A stretch of 32,954 nt of DNA from Anaerolineaceae bacterium (GTDB taxonomy: Bacteria; Chloroflexota; Anaerolineae; Anaerolineales; Villigracilaceae), in NCBI GenBank assembly GCA_009885945.1, contig VFJR01000050.1, forward strand, positions 1-32,954, given 5' to 3'. The position numbers and the translations under genes were made by a program. Numbering within the stretch: position 1 is the first letter of the stretch; the number at the start of each line of letters is the position of its first letter. A model generated the notes under the pieces. That model searched no databases, was not told the DNA's origin, and saw only the letters and a list, made by a program, of their open reading frames with translations. This document shows, piece by piece, positions 6,939 to 14,700 of the stretch.

Positions 6939-8696
6939 TTAACCTCCACCCAAAGTCCATTGCCATTTTTTGATAAGCTCACGACGGCGCACGGCATCAT
7001 CAGGAAGTTGAAGAGGACGGCCGCGCCCATCAATGACAACGCCCAACGCGCCTCCACTGACCTGAATCTTGCCAGCGCGCCCTGAGCCAAATCCAACATC
7101 CGCGCGGGCAAGCGGCTGAAGAGTAAGCTCACCTGATTCGCCATTGGACAATGGTAAAACTTCAATACTGCCAAACTTTACTTCTACGCGTGTTTTGGTT
7201 TCGTTTTCATAGGTCAAAGTTGCGCGCAAAATAGTAGTGCCGTACTTGGCTTTAATCACAGGTGCAACCACCGTGCCAATGCTGAGGAAAGCGCCGCTTT
7301 CAAGGACTTGTACCGGCAGTAAGCTATTGCGGCTGGATGCAGCGCCCAACAACGGCAATAAATTATTTTGATCAATGATAACGGTTGTAATCCCAATAGG
7401 TTGAATAGCGTCCAACAATAACATCAGTCCATGACCTGGGTTACCAGAATCGCTCAAGGCACCCCCTCCAGCGAGGATCGGGTCAAAGAGGGGTAACATG
7501 CCCGGGCGCAATGTTGCCGCGCTCCTTGGAAAATCTGCCTGAGCTTTACGCATGGCAAGCGATAATGCTTCTCGCGCAATCGCTTGGGATATGGCTTGAT
7601 CTTCCACTGTGGCAGGAATAGCAGATGGATATAACGATTTTTGATATAGATAATCGCGCAAGACGCCGGCTGAAATATCCAGAGGCGACCAGCGTAATAT
7701 ATTTTCTAGTGTTGTATGTTGTAATAAAAGAGGCAGGTTTTCACCTAATCCAAATTGCGGATATACAGATAAAGTAGATTTACCGTGAAAGCCCGCAGTA
7801 ATTACAGAGGCAGAAGCACCAATATCTACACTAAGAATGCCTTTTGATGTGCTGTAAAGTCGGCTGAGAAAACGCATCATGCGTCCCATAGCGTAGCCGG
7901 TTGGCAAGACTTGTCCGGTAGCCCATGTATCCAATACATCCAAACCTTTTAATTGCTTTTTGCGAATGTTTACATACATACGGCTTAGTTCGCGAGCGGC
8001 TGGTTCAAGATCTTCGGTATCAAGGGATGGGCGTACATTCGAGGCGAAGTGCAGGTCTTTGAATAATGAACCCAATGAGCCTTTTACGCCTTCCTGCAAT
8101 TTTTGGTTGCCGGCATATAAAACAGATGGGCGTTTTTCTTCGGGCAATAAATAGCAAGCTAAGCCAATAGGCTCAAGCATTTTTTGAATAGAAAGTGACG
8201 CGCCTCCATCTGTGCCGCCGGTAATAATGATCAGATCAGGGCGTAAACGCAGAATCGTATCAATTTGCTGGTCAGATGGGCGGTGGTCATTTAATCCAAT
8301 TGCATCTACAACCGTAGCATAAATGGTCTCGGAAAGTTTCCGCGCACTTTCCAGTGAAACATCTGCCAGTAAACCAACGATCACAGATTTAAGAGTAGGT
8401 CCTGCAGAAATTGTGACCACCAGCGCATCCACGCCGGTGCCAGTGCCTTGAGCAGGCGCAATTAGATTTCGATTTACATCTAAAAGGGTGCGGCCTGTTA
8501 CTGTTTGTAAAGCTTCAATCGCATTGCGCGCACCCTCGCTCACATCTCGAATGGGCGCGTCGGCAGTAGATGGAGCAGAACCATGAGATATGAAGCGGTA
8601 TTGACCATCCACCACGTCAAATAAAACTGCGCGTGTAGATGTAGCGCCAACATCAATCGCTAATAAGGATTCGCCGTCAATCAAGGAAACAGGCAT
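6939..8696 (-). CDS. glmL: MutL/GlmL-family ASKHA ATPase
   Basis: This 585-residue protein matches the MutL family named from glutamate mutase operons (unrelated to mismatch-repair MutL). Two actin-like phosphate loops are visible: AIDVGATSTRAV with D15 and SVDIGASASVI with D291. The adenosine-type glycine motif ITGGTDGGAS spans 158-167, and a further ILAGGGALSD is near residue 430. In clostridial operons the relative is thought to maintain the B12-dependent glutamate mutase. No mutase subunit (MutS/MutE) or B12-binding motif is present in this window, so a different client is implied. It lies three bases from both neighbours in a tight operon with membrane proteins, which suggests work at the membrane. 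Confidence 0.85.
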   Translation of the reverse strand: MPVSLIDGESLLAIDVGATSTRAVLFDVVDGQYRFISHGSAPSTADAPIRDVSEGARNAIEALQTVTGRTLLDVNRNLIAPAQGTGTGVDALVVTISAGPTLKSVIVGLLADVSLESARKLSETIYATVVDAIGLNDHRPSDQQIDTILRLRPDLIIITGGTDGGASLSIQKMLEPIGLACYLLPEEKRPSVLYAGNQKLQEGVKGSLGSLFKDLHFASNVRPSLDTEDLEPAARELSRMYVNIRKKQLKGLDVLDTWATGQVLPTGYAMGRMMRFLSRLYSTSKGILSVDIGASASVITAGFHGKSTLSVYPQFGLGENLPLLLQHTTLENILRWSPLDISAGVLRDYLYQKSLYPSAIPATVEDQAISQAIAREALSLAMRKAQADFPRSAATLRPGMLPLFDPILAGGGALSDSGNPGHGLMLLLDAIQPIGITTVIIDQNNLLPLLGAASSRNSLLPVQVLESGAFLSIGTVVAPVIKAKYGTTILRATLTYENETKTRVEVKFGSIEVLPLSNGESGELTLQPLARADVGFGSGRAGKIQVSGGALGVVIDGRGRPLQLPDDAVRRRELIKKWQWTLGGG

Positions 8697-8699
8697 GAA

Positions 8700-9395
8700 C
8701 TATACAGGTCCAATCAATGAAAAGATAAAAAGAAGCACAACATGCACGCGTTCGATCAATGCTGTTACCGCAGCAGAAAAAACACCTGCAAAGATCACGC
8801 CTAAAGTGATGGCAATAAAAATACTACCAACCCAGGCAAGCAGTTCGATCAAACCCATTCGTTTGACAGCGCCGTCTTCAGAATGTTTTTTAGCGCCGTA
8901 ATGGAAATAAACAAGAGTGCTAATCGCGCCAGCCAATATAATGCCGCCTTCTACCAGCTCTTCTAAAAAATTGGCATTGCGTGCCGTGGCAATATCTGCA
9001 TCGAAAGCGTTAATCAAACTAAAAAATTGAGGAACCAAAGTTCCGCTTAATGCTCCGCCAATAGCAAGCGCGGTACCCACACCTACTAAATACGCCATTG
9101 CGGGGGAAGCCAGCCGTGTCAACCGCGGCGATATCTTCATTAATACCAATGTGCTAAATAATAAAGGGACTCCCAACAATAAACGCTCTGAAGAACCACC
9201 GCTAATAAATGGAAGTATAAGCTTGGGCAATAAAACATGCCAATATGCTATTGTGGCAATATAGCCAGCCGAAACGCCCACAAACGTATAAGATGCAATT
9301 CGATACAAAGGATTATCACCGATCAAATAACTTAATATCATGATCGTAAACGCAAAACCTATAACGCCGCCGATGAAGTCAAGTGAAACTGGCAT
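8700..9395 (-). CDS. Polytopic membrane protein, MutL operon
   Basis: This 231-residue hydrophobic protein has about seven predicted membrane segments (approximately 6-25, 31-52, 70-86, 95-115, 142-162, 182-205, 207-228). No catalytic or transport motif was recognised. A ribosome site, GGAGG, lies in the last codons of the upstream zinc-ribbon gene, whose stop codon is directly adjacent to this start. It is followed after three bases by the MutL-family ATPase gene. The context suggests a membrane partner or anchor for that ATPase. I do not recognise the family. Confidence 0.75.
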   Translation of the reverse strand: MPVSLDFIGGVIGFAFTIMILSYLIGDNPLYRIASYTFVGVSAGYIATIAYWHVLLPKLILPFISGGSSERLLLGVPLLFSTLVLMKISPRLTRLASPAMAYLVGVGTALAIGGALSGTLVPQFFSLINAFDADIATARNANFLEELVEGGIILAGAISTLVYFHYGAKKHSEDGAVKRMGLIELLAWVGSIFIAITLGVIFAGVFSAAVTALIERVHVVLLFIFSLIGPV

Positions 9396-11867
9396 TTACT
9401 GCGCCTCCAGTTTTTTGGCATTTAAACCCGCGAATAAATTCCACAAACCGCCAAGCAAAATGAAGCCCACCGCCAAGAACAAGGAAATGGCATAAGCATC
9501 CCAGTAACGGCGCGCAGTACCGGGCAAGCCTGCGTTCCTTTGTTCAACAATCGCTGCGCCATGCAATCCATTGATCATGCCTGCAACCTGCCCAGAACGA
9601 TAATATGGATATAACATCGGGCTTGCTTGTGCACTGGAGGCAATCAAAATTGGCGCGCTGCCGCGCAATCCATTGGTTTGCTCAATCCATACACGCCCAT
9701 CATCTGCATTATCCGTGATCACTACAATTGCAGAGAACTGATTAATGGCTGTCACATCTGAAAAACCACCTTGCGGCATAGCAGAGGCAAAAACACGCAC
9801 ACCCGCCAACCCGCCCGGCAGATAGCCAAAGTTCACAAATTGGATTCCACGCTGGTAGTTGCGATCACGCAAAGAGACTGAGATAAATCGTTCTGCCAAA
9901 GCATCACCATATGGGGATGTAGAAACAAAAGTTAAGCGCGGATGTTTTAATAGAATCATATGATCCACAAGCGGAACCGCAATCGCTTCCATTTCACTTG
10001 ATAAGCCGGGGTCATAATCAAAGACAACCAGTACAGGCGAATTTTCCGCAATATTCTCCGCAACCGATATAGCAGAATTAATTTCAATCGGTACTGCCAC
10101 AGGCAAAGAGAAAATTCTGGTTTGCACAAGTAAAACAGCGATAATCATCAAAGCATAAATAACGAATAAAGACCTGCGTAACCCGCGCTGAGAAATCACG
10201 CGTTCTATGGAAACAATTGGCAGAGGAGTAGTTTCCGCCTCAATGATTTTCTCCATCAGAGCTGAGTGTCCCTGATGCTCATCAGTTGCTTGTAATTTGA
10301 TCGAATAGGCACGGGGTTTACTAGTTGGCAAAAATGACATTGCAGGCAAAACACCTTGCAAGCCAGCCAATGGACCTTTTGCCTCTGATGCACCGCTGCG
10401 AGTTGATGCTTGAGACCCTGAAATTACGGAAGTATCCACTGGGCGCATGGCTTGCACCCAAGAAGGCAAATCAGCAGGCGCAACATCATCCATCGTGCCC
10501 GGAGCAAAAGCATTCGATGTATCTGCCTTCCCAAAAAACGGATCCGTTACAGGGTTGCCCCCCTCCACTTTCGATAACCAATCCGGTGTCTCACTAAACA
10601 AGGAGTTAAGATTGTCGTTAGACGCACTAACAACAGGCACATTAGATGGAGAACCTAAATCGTTCATCCAATCTGGTGTAGCCGACGCTGAAGAAACAGG
10701 AGCAACTGGCGGCTCAGAAAATGCAGAAGACGATGATTGCTCCGAGCCCAATCCAGATAACCAAGCCGGCGCATCATCATTGCTCAATGACGGAGCATCA
10801 TTAACCACAGCTGGCTGCACAGAAGGCGACTCGAATGCCGACAACCAACTTGGGGTATCACTGGAAGACGCTTGCTCAACAACGTCTGATTGCGCCGGAC
10901 CCGCATCTAAACTTGCTAACCAGTCTGGCGTATCATTTGAAACGCTAGTAGCAACAGCAGGTACTCCACTTCCACTTAACCAATCGGGCGTTCCACTATC
11001 AAACGGAGATTGATCTTGAACATCATCTTTAAACTCAGCCGACTCACCAGCAGATTGCAATCCATTCATCCAATCTAAACCGCCAGATTGTGCAAACGAA
11101 TTATCTACCACAGGCGCATCAGACTCACCCAAACCTGCCAGCCCCACCCCAAACGTATCAACGCTTTGAGCCGCTTCTGGCACCCCACCCTGCACTGAAG
11201 GCGCTTGCCAACCCGGCAAATCATCCGTCGTCTGTCCTCGTACATCATTAGCCATCGTTTCAGCAAGCCAGGGAGGTAACTCCCCAGTCCCACCGCGCTT
11301 TTCAGAGGGTGCTTGTGTTGCAGTGATACGCGGCGCTGCCGCAGATTCACTTTGATTTTTCAAAGGAGGCAATTGACCGGTGCCGCCGCGCAATTCAACT
11401 CTACGAGACCCAAACGAAGGAGGTTCTTGAGGCTTCGCTTTGGTGGGTTCAACACCGCCAGCAAGCCCGGTTAACCAAGATGGCAATTCATCTTCTTCTT
11501 CATTTGCCTGTGATTGCAAGCCCGCCAATAAATCCGGCAAGCCAGAAGACGCAACTGGCTTAGCTCCAACCGAAGGCTTCGGTGGTTGCTGTAAAGGCAT
11601 CTGATTATTAATTTGCGGATTGTTATCACCTTCTTGCCAAGAAGGCGTACTACTCGTTTGAGAGCGCGCATCCTGCAGCCATTGAGGCAATATAGGTTCC
11701 AACTCTGAGGTGGTCTTTTTCGTTGGCACTTGCCCTGGTTGAATAGGTCTCTTGCCTAGGTCACGCAAGGCATCTGTGCCTTGCCGTAATTGCGAAAGGC
11801 AATTAGAACAAGTCTCGCTATTTGCAGAATTCATCTCGCCGCAAATGGGACATTTAATATCGTTCAT
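9396..11867 (-). CDS. Zinc-ribbon membrane protein with Trp-motif array
   Basis: This 823-residue protein starts with a zinc ribbon, C6-P-I-C9 and C20-S-N-C23. A long disordered region (about 30-520) rich in Ser, Pro, Asp and Gly follows. It contains about 13 copies of a short motif, x-P-x-W-[LMQV], such as TPDWLSG, TPDWLAS, TPSWLSA, APAWLSG, LPSWLTG and GLDWMNG. A membrane segment is near 563-585, followed by an outer alpha/beta domain (LVVFDYDPG, LTFVSTSPYGDALAERFIS, IVVITDNADDG, APILIASSAQ) and a second membrane segment near 792-812. The layout places the motif array in the cytoplasm and the alpha/beta domain outside. It shares one base of its start with the upstream stop (TAATG). The motifs probably dock a repeated partner; function unknown. 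Confidence 0.8.
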   Translation of the reverse strand: MNDIKCPICGEMNSANSETCSNCLSQLRQGTDALRDLGKRPIQPGQVPTKKTTSELEPILPQWLQDARSQTSSTPSWQEGDNNPQINNQMPLQQPPKPSVGAKPVASSGLPDLLAGLQSQANEEEDELPSWLTGLAGGVEPTKAKPQEPPSFGSRRVELRGGTGQLPPLKNQSESAAAPRITATQAPSEKRGGTGELPPWLAETMANDVRGQTTDDLPGWQAPSVQGGVPEAAQSVDTFGVGLAGLGESDAPVVDNSFAQSGGLDWMNGLQSAGESAEFKDDVQDQSPFDSGTPDWLSGSGVPAVATSVSNDTPDWLASLDAGPAQSDVVEQASSSDTPSWLSAFESPSVQPAVVNDAPSLSNDDAPAWLSGLGSEQSSSSAFSEPPVAPVSSASATPDWMNDLGSPSNVPVVSASNDNLNSLFSETPDWLSKVEGGNPVTDPFFGKADTSNAFAPGTMDDVAPADLPSWVQAMRPVDTSVISGSQASTRSGASEAKGPLAGLQGVLPAMSFLPTSKPRAYSIKLQATDEHQGHSALMEKIIEAETTPLPIVSIERVISQRGLRRSLFVIYALMIIAVLLVQTRIFSLPVAVPIEINSAISVAENIAENSPVLVVFDYDPGLSSEMEAIAVPLVDHMILLKHPRLTFVSTSPYGDALAERFISVSLRDRNYQRGIQFVNFGYLPGGLAGVRVFASAMPQGGFSDVTAINQFSAIVVITDNADDGRVWIEQTNGLRGSAPILIASSAQASPMLYPYYRSGQVAGMINGLHGAAIVEQRNAGLPGTARRYWDAYAISLFLAVGFILLGGLWNLFAGLNAKKLEAQ

Positions 11868-12484
11868 TATTTATTCCCCCCGCCATAAGGACGGTCTACT
11901 GCAAAGAGCACGCGCAGTCCTGTCACCAATGTACCTAAAGCAATGCCAAGCAACAATCCGCGTGCGCCGCCTACTGCCAACACTTGCATAACCCATGGAC
12001 GAATCCATGTGCTTATTATCGGCACATCACCAAAAGGCAAAGTAACGTATCCCAGCAGAATGACGATAACAGAAATCAAAAAGACAATACTCATCATTGT
12101 AGGGCGGTATCGCAACAGACGAATTGCAGAGTAAAGCAAAGTAATAGCCAAAACAGCCATTAAAGATGTTTGTGTTGGCAAAATGATCGCATTAAACAAA
12201 AAAGTTAAAGGAACGCCCGTTGGACTCGATGACAAACCAAGTGCAAAGGTAGAAAATACTGCAAGAATAAGAAACACGCTATATCCGCTTCCTTTTTCGC
12301 GCCGTGTAATTTTCAAGCCATGCATTGAGATTAAATTAAAAACTCCAATAAATGTCGCAGTGCCAGCCATGATCAACGCCCAACTTAATATTAAGTTTAA
12401 AAAAGGCACCTGAACTGGTAAAAAATACCCGGCCAAGGTCACCAAACCAACAGACACAGCAATAAGAACAGCTAGCGCGCGCAT
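11867..12484 (-). CDS. Polytopic membrane protein, MutL operon
   Basis: This 205-residue protein has about six predicted membrane segments (roughly 3-23, 29-53, 68-88, 92-123, 129-149, 166-194) separated by short loops. One loop is basic (HGLKITRREKGSG), and the N-in side probably faces the cytoplasm. No known motif was found. Start and stop overlap with both neighbours by a single base (TAATG), the tightest possible coupling, so its product is likely made in fixed ratio with the zinc-ribbon protein and the upstream DUF6754-like protein. Family not recognised. Confidence 0.75.
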   Translation of the reverse strand: MRALAVLIAVSVGLVTLAGYFLPVQVPFLNLILSWALIMAGTATFIGVFNLISMHGLKITRREKGSGYSVFLILAVFSTFALGLSSSPTGVPLTFLFNAIILPTQTSLMAVLAITLLYSAIRLLRYRPTMMSIVFLISVIVILLGYVTLPFGDVPIISTWIRPWVMQVLAVGGARGLLLGIALGTLVTGLRVLFAVDRPYGGGNK

Positions 12485-13221
12485 TAAATCACCCCAACAA
12501 ATTTAAGTGCTGCGCCTGTAATTAATCCTGCAATTAAGAGCCAGCGTAAAATATCTTGTACTGTAATACTTGCTTCATGAGATGCGCCTGCACCCAAATA
12601 AGCGCCAGCGGCAAATACATCTTCGCCTAATACGGGCTCTTGTGCCGCCGCATAAGAAATTGCCTGAGCGGCTAAATCATCGCTTGCAAAAACATTGAAG
12701 GCATTTTCACGCTCAGCGGCATCGATCAACAACGCCGTTTCAACGCCACTATGCCCGATTAACAAACTAGCAGAAACATTTTCATCGCGGATAATAGGCA
12801 TAACTCCAGCCGCATATCCAAACTGCCCCATGCCGCTTAGCCTGCCTGTCGAAGCGCGGTATAAATCTTCAGCGCCGGCATCTTCGTAACCTGCCTGCAA
12901 CGTATCTTGCGCAAGCATTGCCAACGCAGAATCACCCGCCGTTACGATTGGCGGCTTATCACTGACAGAAGTTCTTTCCACAAGACTGCGCAATATGCCC
13001 AGCCCTGCCATGGCAGACATCATTTTTGAATCAAGTAAATCTGCACGCCCAATAGAAACATGCAGACGGGTTCCATCTTCAACGCTTAAACCAATAGCTC
13101 GCTTTAAATTATCAAAAGCAGGGATAACACGTTTATAAGATTGTTTTTTTTGTCTTCGTTTGAATATTGTGATAACAAGCAAAAGAAAGGAACAAAGCCC
13201 AAGAATGAGTAATTCCATCAT
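12484..13221 (-). CDS. DUF6754-like membrane-anchored protein
   Basis: This 245-residue protein has an N-terminal membrane segment (about 3-19), a basic stretch (KRRQKKQSYKR) and an alpha/beta domain (about 40-215), with a likely membrane segment at the C-terminus (about 226-243). The alpha/beta part has LHVSIGRADLLD, a MSAMAGLGILRSL helix, PPIVTAGDSALAMLAQD and ASLLIGHSGVETALLIDAAE. It resembles the DUF6754 proteins annotated in Chloroflexota genomes; this is recall, not a search. It overlaps the upstream small gene by four bases (ATGA) and the downstream membrane gene by one. It may share ancestry with the outer alpha/beta domain of the zinc-ribbon protein, but that is speculative. Confidence 0.7.
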   Translation of the reverse strand: MMELLILGLCSFLLLVITIFKRRQKKQSYKRVIPAFDNLKRAIGLSVEDGTRLHVSIGRADLLDSKMMSAMAGLGILRSLVERTSVSDKPPIVTAGDSALAMLAQDTLQAGYEDAGAEDLYRASTGRLSGMGQFGYAAGVMPIIRDENVSASLLIGHSGVETALLIDAAERENAFNVFASDDLAAQAISYAAAQEPVLGEDVFAAGAYLGAGASHEASITVQDILRWLLIAGLITGAALKFVGVI

Positions 13222-13460
13222 AATGCGCCTGCCTTTATTAAATAGGCGGCAAAGGCGTGCGATTCGTCTTCGGTTTCAAGGGTATAGGCGATGGCATCCA
13301 TTTGTTCAGGAACGAAAAAAGTCCGCCCAAAGTATAAAGCTTGTGCGCCAATCAAAGTTAGGGGTCCGCCATCTTCAAGCAAACGGACAACAAAACCCTC
13401 TAGTCTATATTTTTTGAGAAGTTCAGCCCACTGCGGCCAGTAATTGCGCGGTGATTCCAT
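13218..13460 (-). CDS. Small protein, first gene of the MutL operon
   Basis: This 80-residue soluble protein has no recognised family. It contains a WPQWAELLKKYRLEGFVVRLLEDGGPL segment, suggestive of helix then strand, and ends in a helix (ESHAFAAYLIKAG). The ATG at 13460 is chosen over upstream in-frame codons because an extended -10 box (TGCTATACT) lies 11 bases upstream, so the mRNA would begin only a few bases before it. It overlaps the DUF6754-like gene by four bases. Its place at the head of the operon and its translational coupling make it a likely functional part of the system. Confidence 0.65.
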   Translation of the reverse strand: MESPRNYWPQWAELLKKYRLEGFVVRLLEDGGPLTLIGAQALYFGRTFFVPEQMDAIAYTLETEDESHAFAAYLIKAGAL

Positions 13461-13471
13461 AATTAAGCATG

Positions 13472-13480
13472 AGTATAGCA
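13472..13480 (-). promoter_or_regulatory. Extended -10 promoter of the eight-gene operon
   Basis: On the minus strand TGCTATACT (13480-13472) is an extended -10 element. The start codon at 13460 follows 11 bases later, giving a predicted leader of about 4-5 bases. No good -35 is seen, which extended -10 promoters tolerate. Read-through from the gene at 13551-14564 is also possible. Confidence 0.5.
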
Positions 13481-13550
13481 TAAATTTAAAACGCACTTGC
13501 GCGCCACAAGCGCTTGAGAATTACAGACAAATTGCAATAAAACTGGTCAA

Positions 13551-14564
13551 TTATGCCCTTGTCAGTTTAGCTCGCATCACAAAACGCTTGATCGCCCCAA
13601 AGCGATATTTATATTCTTCATCTCCGCGCATAAGGTCAAATTCAGTGCGATTATTTTCTGATGCCCATTGCAGAATATAAGCCAGCAACACCCAGCCCGG
13701 AGATACATCCATAAAATCACGATTAACTCCGGAGTTATAACCCCATAGTTTGTTATTGTAATCAAAACAGAACATTGCCGCGGCTTTTTGACCATCCACT
13801 TCCAAGAAGGCAAGCCACAGCCAGCCATGTTGATTGGCAGTGCGGATCACATTGCTAATTTGTTCACGCATGGCAGGCGTGAGAAATTCTTGTTTCTGCG
13901 CATCATGTTCCATTAAGCTAATAAACGAGTCGATCTCAGTATTAATATCTTGTGAGTTGTGCACAATATACCAACGTACACCTCGATTGCTTTCCTCAGC
14001 GCGGCGCATCTTGCGCCGAATTTCGTGGCGTTGTTTTTTCTCTACACCTGCAAGATATGCTTCAAAATCACCGCTTAATGGAATATATAATGAAGGATGA
14101 TAGATTTCTTCGTGATAAGCCCAGCCTCGTTGAGCAGAATCCGCTTTGAGGGCGGCTAGAGTGGGAGATGAATCGGGTAGGTTATATAAATCGAAGCCGT
14201 GCCAGTGATCGGCGAGGGAAGAAGCGAGGAAATCGATTAGCGCAGAAACGAAGCGCGATAGATCATCACTGCGCACGATAAAGTCCAAGTAATCTGAAAT
14301 CTCGATACTGCCAAGGAGCATGAGCGCACGTTGACCATCATGCTCAGATAGAAATAGAGGGGCAATTCCTACCAGGCGATTTTCGTCGCGTGCAGAAATA
14401 AGAATCAATTGTGCATTTTGCCATTCACCGCCGCCGCGCGTTTGCCACCAGCCGCTGAGATATTCTTGCCTAAGAAAAGGAACATTTGTAATTGATTGCT
14501 CAACCAGAGTGTTCCACTCGGTTTCATTTATTTCTGAAAAATCTTTGTGTAGTGTAAATTGCAT
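13551..14564 (-). CDS. FemAB/CelD-like GNAT acyltransferase
   Basis: This 337-residue protein has the double-GNAT layout of the CelD/BcsL (Acetyltransf_6) family. The N-terminal half has FLRQEYLSGWWQTRG and the LVGIAPLFL strand. The second half begins with the basic signature KKQRHEIRRKMRR (about 176-188) and continues with WLAFLEVDGQKAAAMFCF and the late GWVLLAYILQWA plus FDLMRGDEEYKYRFG segments that are diagnostic of the family. Relatives act on polysaccharides, peptidoglycan or lipids in envelope synthesis; the substrate here is unknown. It ends 90 bases before the start of the MutL operon on the same strand and may be partly cotranscribed with it. Confidence 0.85.
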   Translation of the reverse strand: MQFTLHKDFSEINETEWNTLVEQSITNVPFLRQEYLSGWWQTRGGGEWQNAQLILISARDENRLVGIAPLFLSEHDGQRALMLLGSIEISDYLDFIVRSDDLSRFVSALIDFLASSLADHWHGFDLYNLPDSSPTLAALKADSAQRGWAYHEEIYHPSLYIPLSGDFEAYLAGVEKKQRHEIRRKMRRAEESNRGVRWYIVHNSQDINTEIDSFISLMEHDAQKQEFLTPAMREQISNVIRTANQHGWLWLAFLEVDGQKAAAMFCFDYNNKLWGYNSGVNRDFMDVSPGWVLLAYILQWASENNRTEFDLMRGDEEYKYRFGAIKRFVMRAKLTRA

Positions 14565-14586
14565 GTTTGTTCCGTTTTCATATAGA

Positions 14587-14617
14587 AACCCTAAAGGTTT
14601 AAAAAACCTTTAGGGTT
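14587..14617. terminator. Terminator-like hairpin between two divergent genes
   Basis: The arms AACCCTAAAGGTTT (14587-14600) and AAACCTTTAGGGTT (14604-14617) form a perfect 14-bp stem with a three-base loop, followed by TTTTG on plus and TTTC on minus. It lies upstream of both flanking genes, so it ends no visible gene. It may insulate the promoter at 14641-14670 from antisense read-through, or be a dispersed repeat. Confidence 0.7.
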
Positions 14618-14640
14618 TTGTTGATGGTCAGTTTTGCCCA

Positions 14641-14670
14641 TTGAGAAGCATTTGATTTTACCAGTATAAT
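14641..14670 (+). promoter_or_regulatory. Sigma-70-type promoter of the pseudophosphatase gene
   Basis: TTGAGA (14641-14646) and a perfect TATAAT (14665-14670) are separated by 18 bases. Transcription should begin near 14677, about 24 bases before the GTG start. This is the best housekeeping-type promoter in the window. Confidence 0.75.
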
Positions 14671-14700
14671 GATGCTTATCTTTTAAAGAATCTTACTGCT

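Noticed and set aside
6939-8696. Reading the MutL name as DNA mismatch repair
   Set aside because: The protein has ASKHA phosphate loops and no GHKL ATPase motifs; it is the glutamate-mutase-associated family of the same name.
10447-11013. A 188-codon plus-strand open frame
   Set aside because: It is antisense to the Trp-motif array; its apparent repeats are reverse images of that motif, and it has no ribosome site or family resemblance.
10560-11060. Regularly spaced similar DNA segments, CRISPR-like at first sight
   Set aside because: Spacing and sequence vary, and the similarity is explained by codons of the repeated Trp motif in the zinc-ribbon protein.
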